From Labilibaculum sp. (lineage in GTDB: Bacteria; Bacteroidota; Bacteroidia; Bacteroidales; Marinifilaceae), in assembly GCA_016760525.1 (NCBI GenBank), contig JAESUW010000042.1, positions 1 to 44,996 of the forward strand: a stretch of DNA of 44,996 nucleotides. Reading direction: 5' to 3'. How positions within the stretch are numbered: position 1 is the first letter of the stretch; each line of letters starts with the position of its first letter. The position numbers and the translations under genes are program-made. Below, piece by piece: positions 27,098-37,332 of this stretch. Below the pieces are notes generated by a model. It saw only the letters and a program-made list of their open reading frames with translations, did not search any database and was not told the DNA's origin.

Positions 27098-27934
27098 TTA
27101 TTGGCTTACCAATTTATATGTTTTCTTTTTCATTTTTTCAGCCCATTTATCATACGACATACTTTTGTCAAAGGTTTGGTATGATACTGGCTTCCCTATG
27201 CGAATTGTAAATTTTTTTCCTCGTTGCTTAAATAATTCGTTGGGCAAATATAACATTTCCAAATTAGATTTTAAACCTAGAAACTTCCTAAAATTTGCAA
27301 GATTGTAGAAAAAATTAGAGTTTCTTCCATCAATATGAATGGGCACGATATCCCGTTTGTATTTCTTTGCCTTTGAAATAAAACTTTTTTTCCATTCTAA
27401 ATCTTCAATTTTTCCTTTTTGTTTTCTGGATACCAAACCTGCCGGAAAAGTAAGTATAGTTGCCTCCGATTGATAAGCATCTTCTATTATTCTTGCAGCT
27501 TCCTTAGCTTGTCCTCCATGTTTGTTTATCGGGACAAACACATTTGATAGGTTTTTGATATTCATTAGGATGTCGTTAACCAGAAATCTAATTTTCGGAA
27601 AGTATTTGCCAAATATGCTGATTAGAATAATTCCGTCGGGACCACCTAAAGGATGATTGGAAGCGAAAATGTATTTGCCGTCTTTGTTAATGTTTTCCAA
27701 GCCTTTAATCTCAAAAGTTATCTGAAGCTCCTCTAAAACACTGTCCGCAAATTCTATGCCTTGCTTTTTATGGCTTCGTGATAAAAAATCATTAAGTTCA
27801 TCTTGATGAATGATTCTTTTAAGGTAGCGAATTATAAAGCCGGGCAGTAGTTTTGAAATTTTTTCACTTTTGCTCGAAAAAACTTTCTCAATGTCAATTT
27901 TTAAATAGCTCTCGGGAGTGTTCTCTTTTTGCAT
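27098..27934 (-). CDS. glsA: PlsC-family 1-acyl-sn-glycerol-3-phosphate-type O-acyltransferase, GlsA-like
   Basis: 278 aa; FASNHPLGGPDGIIL (NHxxxxD) and TFPAGLVSRKQKGKIEDLEWK; same strand as and next to glsB. Confidence 0.72.
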   Translation of the reverse strand: MQKENTPESYLKIDIEKVFSSKSEKISKLLPGFIIRYLKRIIHQDELNDFLSRSHKKQGIEFADSVLEELQITFEIKGLENINKDGKYIFASNHPLGGPDGIILISIFGKYFPKIRFLVNDILMNIKNLSNVFVPINKHGGQAKEAARIIEDAYQSEATILTFPAGLVSRKQKGKIEDLEWKKSFISKAKKYKRDIVPIHIDGRNSNFFYNLANFRKFLGLKSNLEMLYLPNELFKQRGKKFTIRIGKPVSYQTFDKSMSYDKWAEKMKKKTYKLVSQ

Positions 27935-28071
27935 GAAAATTTGAAATCATTTAATGTGGTGAGCAAATATCGCAATTTTCTGGCATTGTTTTTCCAAGTT
28001 TTATAACAATCTCAATATAATTGAATGATAATTAGTTGGTGCGTGTGTGAAAAGTTATCAACAAAACAATA

Positions 28072-28101
28072 AAAGTGGGGATATGTGGTTGAAAGTGGGT
28101 A
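28072..28101 (+). promoter_or_regulatory. MraZ-type operator: three GTGG(G/T) direct repeats with exact 10-bp period
   Basis: aaagtgggga tatgtggttg aaagtgggta, 40 bp upstream of the mraZ ATG. Confidence 0.75.
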
Positions 28102-28140
28102 AATTTTCTCTAATTTTACAATTGTAAATTAATTTTCTCA

Positions 28141-28602
28141 ATGGTAACATTTATAGGCGATTATCCTTGTAGATTGGACTCTAAAGGCCGTGTTTTACTG
28201 CCTTCTGCTTTTCGGAAGCTCTTAAATGGAGGTTCTGAGAGTCGTTGTGTGTTGCGGAAAAATCTGTATGAAAAATGTTTGGATTTATATTCTATTTCAG
28301 AATGGGAGAATCAAACAGAAATCGTGAGAGCAAAGGTAAATCCTTTTAACAAGAAGCATGCAGGTTTTTTGAGGGAGTTTTTTAGAGGTACAGCAGAGGT
28401 GTTGATTGATGGAAATGGACGGATTTTAATACCGAAGAAATTCTTTGAATTTGTTGGGTTTTCAAAAGATGTAACCTTGGCCGGACAGGATGGGAAAATT
28501 GAAATATGGGATACTGAAACTTACGAAGAATCGGCTCTTGGACAAGATGGGTTTAGCGATTTGGCAGATGAGATTTTAGGTGGTGATTCAAATAACGTAT
28601 AA
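28141..28602 (+). CDS. mraZ: transcriptional regulator MraZ
   Basis: 153 aa; FIGDYPCRLDSKGRVLLPSAFRK and second SpoVT/AbrB-like half VLIDGNGRILIPKKFFEFVGF; first gene of the dcw cluster. Confidence 0.96.
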   Translation: MVTFIGDYPCRLDSKGRVLLPSAFRKLLNGGSESRCVLRKNLYEKCLDLYSISEWENQTEIVRAKVNPFNKKHAGFLREFFRGTAEVLIDGNGRILIPKKFFEFVGFSKDVTLAGQDGKIEIWDTETYEESALGQDGFSDLADEILGGDSNNV

Positions 28603-28659
28603 TCGTTGAATATGAGAATTTAGTGTTGTTCCTTTGTGATTGAATTAAAAGATAATAAA

Positions 28660-29565
28660 ATGAGTACGTATCATATTCCAGTTTTACTAGGAGAGAGTAT
28701 CGAGGGGTTGGATATTAAACCAGACGGGATTTATGTGGATCTTACTTTTGGTGGCGGAGGTCATTCAAAAGAAATTTTAAAGCATCTTACTACGGGTAAA
28801 TTGATTGGCTTTGATCAGGATGTTGATGCTGAGAGGAATGTACCGAAAGATGATCGGTTTATATTTGTTCGTCATAATTTCAGATACTTTAAAAATTTCA
28901 TGAAATATTTAGGTTATCTTAAAGTGGATGGGATTTTAGCTGACCTTGGTGTTTCGTCTCATGAATTTGATGTGGCTGAGCGTGGGTTTTCTTTTCGTTT
29001 TGACGGAGATTTGGATATGAGGATGAATCAAGATGCAAATTTTACAGCTGCTGATTTATTGAACGAATATAGCGTTGAGGATTTGTATCGAATCTTTAAG
29101 TTTTATGGAGAGGTGAAAAATCCAGGGAAACTAGTTCGCTTAATAGACAATCAAAGAAAAGAAACACCCTTTACTACCATTCAGCATTTTAAAGAAGTGA
29201 TTGCTCCGTGTACGCCTAAGTTTAAAGAACATAAATATTTAGCGCAGGTGTTTCAGGCTATTCGAATTGAAGTGAATCAAGAAATGGATGTTTTGAAAGA
29301 AATGCTCTTGCAATCTGCGGATATGTTGAAGCCTGACGGAAGATTGGTGGTGATAACTTATCATTCTTTGGAAGATAGATTGGTGAAGAATTTTATTCGT
29401 GATGGGAAGTTTGATGGTCGTGCTGAGAAGGATTTCTTCGGTAATATTCAAACACCGCTGGTGGCTATTAATCGAAAGGTAATTCTTCCGGGTGAAAAGG
29501 AGATTGAACTAAATGGCCGGTCACGAAGTGCGAAACTTCGAATAGCTCAGCCTAAAACAGTGTAA
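28660..29565 (+). CDS. rsmH: 16S rRNA (cytosine(1402)-N(4))-methyltransferase RsmH
   Basis: HIPVLLGESIEGL, VDLTFGGGGHSKEIL, DGILADLGVSSHEFDVAERGFSFRFDGDLDMRM; likely ATG at 28660 (ORF track starts at a GTG at 28636). Confidence 0.96.
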   Translation: MSTYHIPVLLGESIEGLDIKPDGIYVDLTFGGGGHSKEILKHLTTGKLIGFDQDVDAERNVPKDDRFIFVRHNFRYFKNFMKYLGYLKVDGILADLGVSSHEFDVAERGFSFRFDGDLDMRMNQDANFTAADLLNEYSVEDLYRIFKFYGEVKNPGKLVRLIDNQRKETPFTTIQHFKEVIAPCTPKFKEHKYLAQVFQAIRIEVNQEMDVLKEMLLQSADMLKPDGRLVVITYHSLEDRLVKNFIRDGKFDGRAEKDFFGNIQTPLVAINRKVILPGEKEIELNGRSRSAKLRIAQPKTV

Positions 29566-29568
29566 GTA

Positions 29569-29949
29569 ATGTTTAAATTTCGTAAAAAATATAATGATTT
29601 CATTAAACCTAGCGAGGAGCTGAAGGAAACTTCGTCGGGTTCAATCAAGGATTTTATTGATGGAAGTATTTTAACGAAAACTGAAGTGGTGCAACAGTTG
29701 CCATTTATTATTTTTTTAGTCGTTTTAGGGATTTTTTATATCAGTAACAGATATCGTTCCGAAAGGGTTTATCGTGATATGGTTGGTTTAGAGAAAGAAT
29801 TAAAGGAGCTAAGGTTTGAGTCGATTACAACAGCGTCCGATTTAATGTATATGAGCAAACAATCGGAAGTAGTAAAAAGAGTAAAGAAAGAAGGGCTTGA
29901 GTTGATTGAAGCAACCGAGCCTCCAATTAAAATATATTTAGAGAAGTAG
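29569..29949 (+). CDS. ftsL: FtsL-like single-pass membrane division protein
   Basis: 126 aa; one TM (LPFIIFLVVLGIFYI) then a coiled-coil region; conserved position between rsmH and ftsI. Confidence 0.8.
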   Translation: MFKFRKKYNDFIKPSEELKETSSGSIKDFIDGSILTKTEVVQQLPFIIFLVVLGIFYISNRYRSERVYRDMVGLEKELKELRFESITTASDLMYMSKQSEVVKRVKKEGLELIEATEPPIKIYLEK

Positions 29950-32066
29950 TGCCAATAAAAAAGGATATCATATGGCGGGTTGGGGCGATCTATACTCTGG
30001 TGATTATTTTTGCAATACTCATTGTAGGTAGAGTGGTAAGCTTGCAATTGTTCGAAGGAGATAAATGGCGTAGTAAAGCTCAATCTCTTTCGCAACGAGA
30101 TGTGATCGTAACGGCCAATCGCGGGGATATTTGTGCTGCAGATGGTAGACTGCTTGCCAGTTCATTGCCTTATTATCAGCTTCGAATGGATTTTCGGGCT
30201 TCTGGATTAACCGATTCATATTTTCGTTCGAATGTGGATTCTTTGGCTTTGTGTCTTTCTCGTTTTTTTAAAGATAAATCCGCTAAGGAGTATCGTAATA
30301 TGCTTTGGAAGGCTAAGTACCGAACTAAATCGAATCGATACGTTCTAATTCATCGAAAAAAAATCAATTACAACGGACTTAAAAAAATCAAGACTTTTCC
30401 CATTTTTCGACTTAGTCAAAATAAGGGCGGATTAATCTGTGAACAGGAAAACAGACGTATACAGCCTCATTTAAATCTGGCCAACAGGACAATCGGATAT
30501 TTGTTGGACGGTGATCATAATCAGCAAATTGGTAAAGTAGGTCTTGAAGGTGCTTTTGAAAGTGATCTAAAAGGAATTGATGGCATTAGTGTTATTCAGA
30601 AAATGTCGGGTAGATGGTTGCCTGTAAACACGGTTGAGCCAAAAGATGGCAATGATTTGATTACAACAATTGACGTGAATTATCAAGATGTTGCTCAATC
30701 TGCTTTGGAGCAGCAGTTGATAAAATACAACGCACGACATGGATCTGTTGTATTGATGGAGGTGAAAACTGGTGCGATTAAAGCAATTGCTAATTTGGGC
30801 TTCGACGAAAAATCTCAATCTTATAAGGAAAATTATAATTATGCTATTGGTGAGGCAACAGAACCGGGCTCTACATTTAAGTTGGCTTCAATAATGGCTT
30901 TGTTCGAGGATGGATACGTTGGGCCGATGGATTCTGTTGATACCGGCAATGGTGTGTATAGTTATTATAAAGAAAAAATGCGAGATTCTCATTATGGCGG
31001 ATATGGGAAAATTACAGTGCAAGAAGCTTTTGAGAAATCATCGAATGTTGGGATTTCTAAATTGGTAAACGAATATTATAAGGACAAACCAAGATCATTT
31101 ATTAATCGTCTTTATGAGTTTCGATTAAATGAGCCATTGGGTATTATTATAAAAGGAGAAGGGATTCCTAGCATAAAGTATCCAGACGATCCTACTTGGT
31201 CGGGAGTTTCTTTACCATGGATGTCGATAGGTTATGCGGTGAAACAAACACCTTTACAGACACTTACATTTTATAATGCAATCGCTAATAATGGCAAGAT
31301 GATGAAGCCTCAATTTGTTAAGGAGTTGAGGTATCATGGCGATGTAATTCAAACTTTTGATAAGGAAGTCTTGAAATCCAGAATTTGTTCGGAAGAAACA
31401 CTTAAACATGTGAGGAGTATGTTGGAAGGTGTTGTTTTAAGAGGAACCTCAAGAAATCTTCGTAACAAGAATTATACAATTGCCGGAAAAACAGGAACCG
31501 CGCAAATTGCTGATAAAAATAAAGGTTATAAGGATAAGGTATACCAGGCATCATTTGTTGGATATTTCCCTGCTGATGAGCCGATGTATTCTTGTATTGT
31601 TGTGATTAATCGACCAAATAAAACAAAAGGGTTTTACGGAAATCAGGTAGCTGGACCGGTTTTTAAAACAATAGCTGATAAAGTTTATGCAATGAGTTAT
31701 TCAATGCATCCAATAAAACCAGATGAGGAAAGTTTCGAACCAAAAGTGCCGGTTTCATTGAATGGTTATAAAGACGATTTGGATATTGTGTTTGATGAAT
31801 TAAATATTGAAATTGCAAATAAAGATATTCAGTCCGATTGGGTTATGACTTCCCGGAAAGACTCTATTATAGAATACAAATACAGAACAATTAAGAAATT
31901 TATGGTTCCTAATGTAAAAGGAATGGGAGTTCAGGATGCTTTGTATATATTAGAAAATGCAGGACTTAAGGTTAGGGTAAGAGGTTTGGGATCTGTAAAT
32001 AAACAGTCTGTTCAGCCAGGAGCCTATTTTAATAAGGGAGATAGAATCACGATTGATTTATCTTAA
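29949..32066 (+). CDS. ftsI: penicillin-binding protein FtsI/PBP3-type transpeptidase with C-terminal PASTA
   Basis: 705 aa; PGSTFKLAS (SxxK), KSSN (SxN), AGKTGTAQ (KTG); C-terminal VPNVKGMGVQDALYILENAGLKVRV PASTA. Confidence 0.94.
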   Translation: MPIKKDIIWRVGAIYTLVIIFAILIVGRVVSLQLFEGDKWRSKAQSLSQRDVIVTANRGDICAADGRLLASSLPYYQLRMDFRASGLTDSYFRSNVDSLALCLSRFFKDKSAKEYRNMLWKAKYRTKSNRYVLIHRKKINYNGLKKIKTFPIFRLSQNKGGLICEQENRRIQPHLNLANRTIGYLLDGDHNQQIGKVGLEGAFESDLKGIDGISVIQKMSGRWLPVNTVEPKDGNDLITTIDVNYQDVAQSALEQQLIKYNARHGSVVLMEVKTGAIKAIANLGFDEKSQSYKENYNYAIGEATEPGSTFKLASIMALFEDGYVGPMDSVDTGNGVYSYYKEKMRDSHYGGYGKITVQEAFEKSSNVGISKLVNEYYKDKPRSFINRLYEFRLNEPLGIIIKGEGIPSIKYPDDPTWSGVSLPWMSIGYAVKQTPLQTLTFYNAIANNGKMMKPQFVKELRYHGDVIQTFDKEVLKSRICSEETLKHVRSMLEGVVLRGTSRNLRNKNYTIAGKTGTAQIADKNKGYKDKVYQASFVGYFPADEPMYSCIVVINRPNKTKGFYGNQVAGPVFKTIADKVYAMSYSMHPIKPDEESFEPKVPVSLNGYKDDLDIVFDELNIEIANKDIQSDWVMTSRKDSIIEYKYRTIKKFMVPNVKGMGVQDALYILENAGLKVRVRGLGSVNKQSVQPGAYFNKGDRITIDLS

Positions 32067-32077
32067 AAATGTGACAG

Positions 32078-33535
32078 ATGGGAATAAATATAAATGAACT
32101 ATTTGGTTCAGTAAACATAGAGTGTATAAAGGGAGACAAGGATGTCGAAGTGAACGAGATTCATTTTGATTCCCGAAAAGTGAAAGATGGCGACATGTTT
32201 GTTGCATGCCGAGGAACCGTTTCGGATGGTCATGATTTTATTGAAATTGCTGTTGAAAAAGGAGCTGGAGTTATAGTATGTGAAGAATTGCCTAAAAGCA
32301 GTACTTCAGAAACAAGCTTTGTGTTGGTCGAAGATTCTTCGAAAGCACTTTCACAGATTGCTCATAATTTTTACAACAAACCGACAGAGAATATTCAATT
32401 GGTAGGAGTGACTGGAACAAATGGCAAGACTACAATTGCAACTCTTCTTTATGATTTGTTTAAAAAATTGGGTTATAAAGTTGGATTGTTGTCGACGGTT
32501 TGCAATTATGTCGATGAAAAAGAAATAAAAGCAACTCATACAACTCCTGATGCTTTGCAGTTGAATGCATTATTAGCAGAAATGGTTGAGGCTGGATGCG
32601 AATATTGTTTTATGGAGGTTAGTTCGCATGCTATCGATCAAAAAAGGATTGAAGCATTGAACTATAAAGGTGGAATTTTTACCAATATCACTCACGATCA
32701 TCTGGATTATCACAAAACATTTGATACTTATTTGAAGGTGAAAAAAGCATTTTTTGATCAGTTAGGGAAGAAATCATTTGCAATTACAAATGTCGACGAT
32801 AAGAATGGGAAATTAATGCTTCAGAATATGAAAGGGCATAAGTTTTCCTACTCGACTCGTTCTTTTGCCGATTATCGTTGTCAGGTTATCGAAAAGCACT
32901 TTACTGGTATGCTTTTAGAAATAGATGGTGTCGAGATATGGACAAATTTTATTGGCGATTTTAATGCTCACAATTTACTTGCGGTTTATGGAACGGCTTG
33001 TTTGTTGAATCAAAATAAGGAAGAAGTATTAAAAGGAATCAGTGAACTTAAATCTGTTGATGGAAGATTCGAAAGCATCATTTCTACGGATGGCATTATG
33101 GCTATTGTCGATTATGCTCATACTCCGGATGCATTGAAAAATGTTTTGGAAACAATTGGTACTTTACGATCAGGAAACGAACAAGTAATCACGGTTGTTG
33201 GTGCCGGTGGCGATAGAGATAAAACAAAAAGACCCTTAATGGCGAAAATAAGTGCCGAATTAAGCGATAAAGTAATTCTGACTTCTGATAATCCAAGATC
33301 AGAAGATCCTGATCAGATTATTAAGGAGATGAAAGAAGGAGTAGCTGCAAATAATACTCGAAAAGTATTGGCGATAACAGATAGGAAAGAAGCCATTCGC
33401 ACTGCGCATATGTTAGCGAACAAAGATGATATTATTTTGGTCGCAGGAAAAGGTCATGAAAATTATCAGGAGATAAAAGGAATTAAGCATCATTTTGATG
33501 ATAAGGAGATAATAAGAGAAATTTTTAAGCTGTAG
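32078..33535 (+). CDS. murE: UDP-N-acetylmuramoyl-L-alanyl-D-glutamate--diaminopimelate ligase
   Basis: 485 aa; [39 protein letters not shown] (DNPR, mDAP-type). Confidence 0.95.
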   Translation: MGININELFGSVNIECIKGDKDVEVNEIHFDSRKVKDGDMFVACRGTVSDGHDFIEIAVEKGAGVIVCEELPKSSTSETSFVLVEDSSKALSQIAHNFYNKPTENIQLVGVTGTNGKTTIATLLYDLFKKLGYKVGLLSTVCNYVDEKEIKATHTTPDALQLNALLAEMVEAGCEYCFMEVSSHAIDQKRIEALNYKGGIFTNITHDHLDYHKTFDTYLKVKKAFFDQLGKKSFAITNVDDKNGKLMLQNMKGHKFSYSTRSFADYRCQVIEKHFTGMLLEIDGVEIWTNFIGDFNAHNLLAVYGTACLLNQNKEEVLKGISELKSVDGRFESIISTDGIMAIVDYAHTPDALKNVLETIGTLRSGNEQVITVVGAGGDRDKTKRPLMAKISAELSDKVILTSDNPRSEDPDQIIKEMKEGVAANNTRKVLAITDRKEAIRTAHMLANKDDIILVAGKGHENYQEIKGIKHHFDDKEIIREIFKL

Positions 33536-33537
33536 CT

Positions 33538-34791
33538 ATGTTATATTATTTATTTAGATATTTAAATCAATTGGATTTTCCTGGAGCAGGAATGTTTGAG
33601 TACATCTCGTTTCGTGCGGCATTAGCCATTATGACCTCCTTGTTTATTGCAACTGTATTTGGGAAAATGATTATCCAATTATTACAAAAGCAACAAATTG
33701 GAGAAGTTGTTCGCGATTTAGGTTTAGAAGGACAAATGGAGAAAAAAGGAACTCCTACTATGGGTGGAATTATTATCATTCTTTCCATTATAGTTCCGGT
33801 TTTACTGTTTGCTAAATTGGATAACATCTACATATTACTAATGATCATTACAACCATTTGGTTGGGCTTCATTGGTTTTATCGATGATTATATTAAAGTT
33901 TTTAAAAAGGACAAAGCAGGTTTAAGCGGGAAGTTTAAAATAGCTGGTCAGGTTGGATTAGGTTTAATTGTTGGGCTAACCCTCTATATTAATGATGATG
34001 TAGTTATTCGTGAAAAAACAGCTATTGATGAAATAGGAACTCAAACCGAAATGGTTGATGAGGGATTTTTATCCGGAGTTCCGGGAACAACTCGTTTAAC
34101 AAAAGATGTTAAGTCAACAAAAACAACGATTCCATTTTGTAAGAACAATGAATTTGATTATGAATCGTTGGTTTCCTTTGGGGGAGAACACGCACCAATG
34201 TTAGCTTGGGTGGTTTTTATAATCATTACCATATTTATTGTGACAGCAGTTTCAAATGGGGCTAATATTACCGATGGCTTAGATGGTCTGGCAACAGGAT
34301 CATCAGCCATTATTGGTGCAACCTTGGGAATATTGGCCTATGTGTCTGGTCACGTTGTATATGCCGATTATCTGAATATCATGTATATTCCAAATTCTGG
34401 TGAACTCGTAATTTTTATTGCGGCTTTTATTGGAGCAACCATCGGATTTATGTGGTACAATTCGTATCCGGCACAAGTATTTATGGGAGATACAGGAAGT
34501 CTTTCTCTGGGTGGAATCATAGCAGTATTTGCTATTATTATTCACAAAGAAATGTTGATTCCTATTTTATGCGGAATATTTCTTGTTGAGAATATCTCAG
34601 TAATGATACAGGTTTCTTGGTTTAAATATACAAGGAAAAAATTTGGTGAAGGGAGAAGGATCTTTAAAATGGCGCCACTTCATCATCATTATCAGATGAA
34701 GGGATATCCAGAGCCAAAAATTGTGACTCGGTTTTGGATTATTGGAATATTTTTAGCGATAATAACAATCGTAACTTTAAAAATTAGATAA
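33538..34791 (+). CDS. mraY: phospho-N-acetylmuramoyl-pentapeptide-transferase
   Basis: 417 aa; [46 protein letters not shown]. Confidence 0.96.
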   Translation: MLYYLFRYLNQLDFPGAGMFEYISFRAALAIMTSLFIATVFGKMIIQLLQKQQIGEVVRDLGLEGQMEKKGTPTMGGIIIILSIIVPVLLFAKLDNIYILLMIITTIWLGFIGFIDDYIKVFKKDKAGLSGKFKIAGQVGLGLIVGLTLYINDDVVIREKTAIDEIGTQTEMVDEGFLSGVPGTTRLTKDVKSTKTTIPFCKNNEFDYESLVSFGGEHAPMLAWVVFIIITIFIVTAVSNGANITDGLDGLATGSSAIIGATLGILAYVSGHVVYADYLNIMYIPNSGELVIFIAAFIGATIGFMWYNSYPAQVFMGDTGSLSLGGIIAVFAIIIHKEMLIPILCGIFLVENISVMIQVSWFKYTRKKFGEGRRIFKMAPLHHHYQMKGYPEPKIVTRFWIIGIFLAIITIVTLKIR

Positions 34792-36135
34792 GTGCAAATG
34801 ACAAAACGAATCGTCATATTAGGTGCAGGGGAAAGTGGTGTTGGTGCGGCTGTGTTAGCTAAATCAAAAGGCTTTGATGTGTTTGTTTCGGACTTTGGAG
34901 AGATCAGCCCCAAGTACAAGATGGCGCTGAATAAATATAAGCTTGATTTTGAGGAAAAGCAACATACGGAATCTCTTATATTCTCGGCAGATGAAGTAGT
35001 GAAAAGTCCGGGTGTTCCGGACACGGTACCTTTAATTGTTAAGCTGATTGAAAGAAATATTCCGGTTGTTTCAGAAATTGAATTCGCAGGAAGATTCTCC
35101 GATGCAAAGATGATTTGTATTACCGGCAGCAATGGAAAAACAACAACAAGCTTGCTTTTGTATCACATGCTAAAAAAGGCTGGTTTGCATGTTGGTTTAG
35201 CAGGCAACATCGGTGAGAGTCTTGCCTGGCAAGTCGCAGAAAAAGATTTTACGCACTATGTAGTCGAACTAAGTAGTTTTCAGCTTGATGGAATGTATGA
35301 TTTTAGAGCCAATATTGCAATATTATTGAATATTACGCCAGATCATTTGGATCGGTACGATTATAAGATGGGAAATTATATCAATTCAAAATTCAGAATT
35401 TTACAAAATATGAGGTCTGAGGATTCTTTCGTGTTTTGCACAGATGATGAAATCATCAAAAATGAACTAATGAATTGCGACACTCTAGCTCAATTATTGC
35501 CATTTTCTGTTCAGGAAGAAAAGGAAATGTGCGGATGGATTGAGAACGAACTTTTAAAAATTCAATACAACGAAAACCTATTTTCTATGGATAAAAAAGA
35601 TTTGTCTTTACCAGGAATTCACAACGTATATAATTCCTTGGCATCTGGAATTGCAGGTAGTGTACTACAAATCCGCAAAGAAGTAATTCGAGAAAGTTTA
35701 AGTGATTTTCAAGGAGTCGATCATCGTCTCGAAAAAGTTGTTCGGGTTAGAGGGATTCAATTTATTAATGATTCAAAAGCTACGAATATCAACTCTACCT
35801 GGTACGCTTTAGAAAGTATGGAAGAGCCGGTTGTTTGGATTGTTGGTGGTGTTGATAAAGGCAACGATTACTCTGTTCTAGCTGATTTGGTGAAAGAAAA
35901 AGTGAAAGGAATTATATGTCTGGGTATTGATAACTCAAAAATTCATGATGCATTTGATGGCAAAGTGGATGTGATTGTTGATGCCGGATCAATGAATGAA
36001 GCAGTAAAACAATCATATCATATCGCCAATAAGGAAGATATTGTTTTGTTATCACCAGCTTGTGCAAGTTTCGATTTGTTCAAGAATTATGAAGATCGCG
36101 GTAATCAGTTCAAAGAAGAGGTTAGAAATCTATAA
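34792..36135 (+). CDS. murD: UDP-N-acetylmuramoylalanine--D-glutamate ligase
   Basis: 447 aa; VVKSPGVP, ITGSNGKTTTSLLLYHML, NDSKATNINSTWYAL, LLSPACASFDLFKNYEDRG. Confidence 0.95.
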   Translation: MQMTKRIVILGAGESGVGAAVLAKSKGFDVFVSDFGEISPKYKMALNKYKLDFEEKQHTESLIFSADEVVKSPGVPDTVPLIVKLIERNIPVVSEIEFAGRFSDAKMICITGSNGKTTTSLLLYHMLKKAGLHVGLAGNIGESLAWQVAEKDFTHYVVELSSFQLDGMYDFRANIAILLNITPDHLDRYDYKMGNYINSKFRILQNMRSEDSFVFCTDDEIIKNELMNCDTLAQLLPFSVQEEKEMCGWIENELLKIQYNENLFSMDKKDLSLPGIHNVYNSLASGIAGSVLQIRKEVIRESLSDFQGVDHRLEKVVRVRGIQFINDSKATNINSTWYALESMEEPVVWIVGGVDKGNDYSVLADLVKEKVKGIICLGIDNSKIHDAFDGKVDVIVDAGSMNEAVKQSYHIANKEDIVLLSPACASFDLFKNYEDRGNQFKEEVRNL

Positions 36136-36144
36136 ATTGAAGAG

Positions 36145-37332
36145 ATGGCAAAGTTGTTAAAGAATTTAAACTTAAGAGGAGATAAGACCATTTGGATCAT
36201 TATCTTCTTTTTGTCCATGATTTCTTTACTGGTTGTTTATAGCTCAACCGGAACTCTTGCTTATAAAGTAAAGGGAGGGAATACGTCCTATTTTTTTATT
36301 AAGCAATTGATTCTTTTGGGTGGTTGTTACATGATTATTTACGTAATTCATAGGATTCCCTATACAGTTTATTCCAGTTCGGCTAATTTGGTTCTCGTTA
36401 TTTCTATTGGTTTGCTCATTTTAGCGAAACTCGTCGGGACCAATTTAAACGATGCTTCAAGATGGATTACAATACCAGGAATTGGATTCAATTTTCAACC
36501 ATCGGAACTCGCAAAGCTCGCATTAATACTCCATGTTTCCAGAACATTATCACGATATCAGGCCGAAGATTCTTGTAAAAAAGAGGCTTTCTGGCAAATT
36601 ATTATTCCTGTAGGAATTGTGTGTTTACTGATTTTTTTGGATGATTTTTCAACCTCGGTCTTGTTGGGTGGAGTATGTTATTTGTTGATGTTTATAGGGC
36701 GGGTAGCCAAAAAATATTTATTAGGTTCGGTTGGTGTTGTTTTAGGATTGGTAATTATGCTGATTGTTTTGGCACCACTGCTACCGAGTATTGGACGTGT
36801 TCAAACAGTACGCAGTCGAATCGTCAACTTTTTCGATAAAGATGAAACGAATGTAAATAATAGTCAGAATTATCAGGTAGAACAAGCAAAAATTGCGGTT
36901 GTTTCAGGTGGTATTTTTGGGAAATTTCCTGGGAATAGCACGCAGCGGAATTTTTTACCACATCCATATTCCGATTTTATTTATGCCATTATTCTGGAAG
37001 AAATGGGATGGATTGGAGGTTTTGTTATACTGGCTTTTTATCTTATATTAATGTACCGGGCCGGTTTGATTGTGAGGAAATGCAATCGGACTTTTCCCGC
37101 ATTTCTTGTGATTGGCTTAGCCTTGAGTATCGTTTTTCAGGCATTGACAAATATGGCTGTGTCTGTAAATCTAATCCCGGTAACGGGGCAACCTTTACCT
37201 TTGGTAAGTATGGGAGGAACATCATTAATTTTTACCAGTGCTGCATTTGGCATGATATTGAGTGTAAGTAATTGGGTGAATGAGGAAGAAAAATTGAACG
37301 AAGAAGCAAAATTGAATGAAGGAGAAAATTAA
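36145..37332 (+). CDS. ftsW: FtsW/RodA/SpoVE-family peptidoglycan glycosyltransferase
   Basis: 395 aa; multi-TM; FNFQPSELAKLALI, NSTQRNFLPHPYSDFIYAIILEEMGWIG, GQPLPLVSMGGTSLI. Confidence 0.93.
   Translation: MAKLLKNLNLRGDKTIWIIIFFLSMISLLVVYSSTGTLAYKVKGGNTSYFFIKQLILLGGCYMIIYVIHRIPYTVYSSSANLVLVISIGLLILAKLVGTNLNDASRWITIPGIGFNFQPSELAKLALILHVSRTLSRYQAEDSCKKEAFWQIIIPVGIVCLLIFLDDFSTSVLLGGVCYLLMFIGRVAKKYLLGSVGVVLGLVIMLIVLAPLLPSIGRVQTVRSRIVNFFDKDETNVNNSQNYQVEQAKIAVVSGGIFGKFPGNSTQRNFLPHPYSDFIYAIILEEMGWIGGFVILAFYLILMYRAGLIVRKCNRTFPAFLVIGLALSIVFQALTNMAVSVNLIPVTGQPLPLVSMGGTSLIFTSAAFGMILSVSNWVNEEEKLNEEAKLNEGEN

Noticed and set aside
28051-28060. TTATCAACA-like DnaA box upstream of mraZ, considered as an origin of replication
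   Set aside because: Single imperfect match with no cluster of boxes, no AT-rich DUE pattern beyond background and no dnaA/dnaN neighbourhood.
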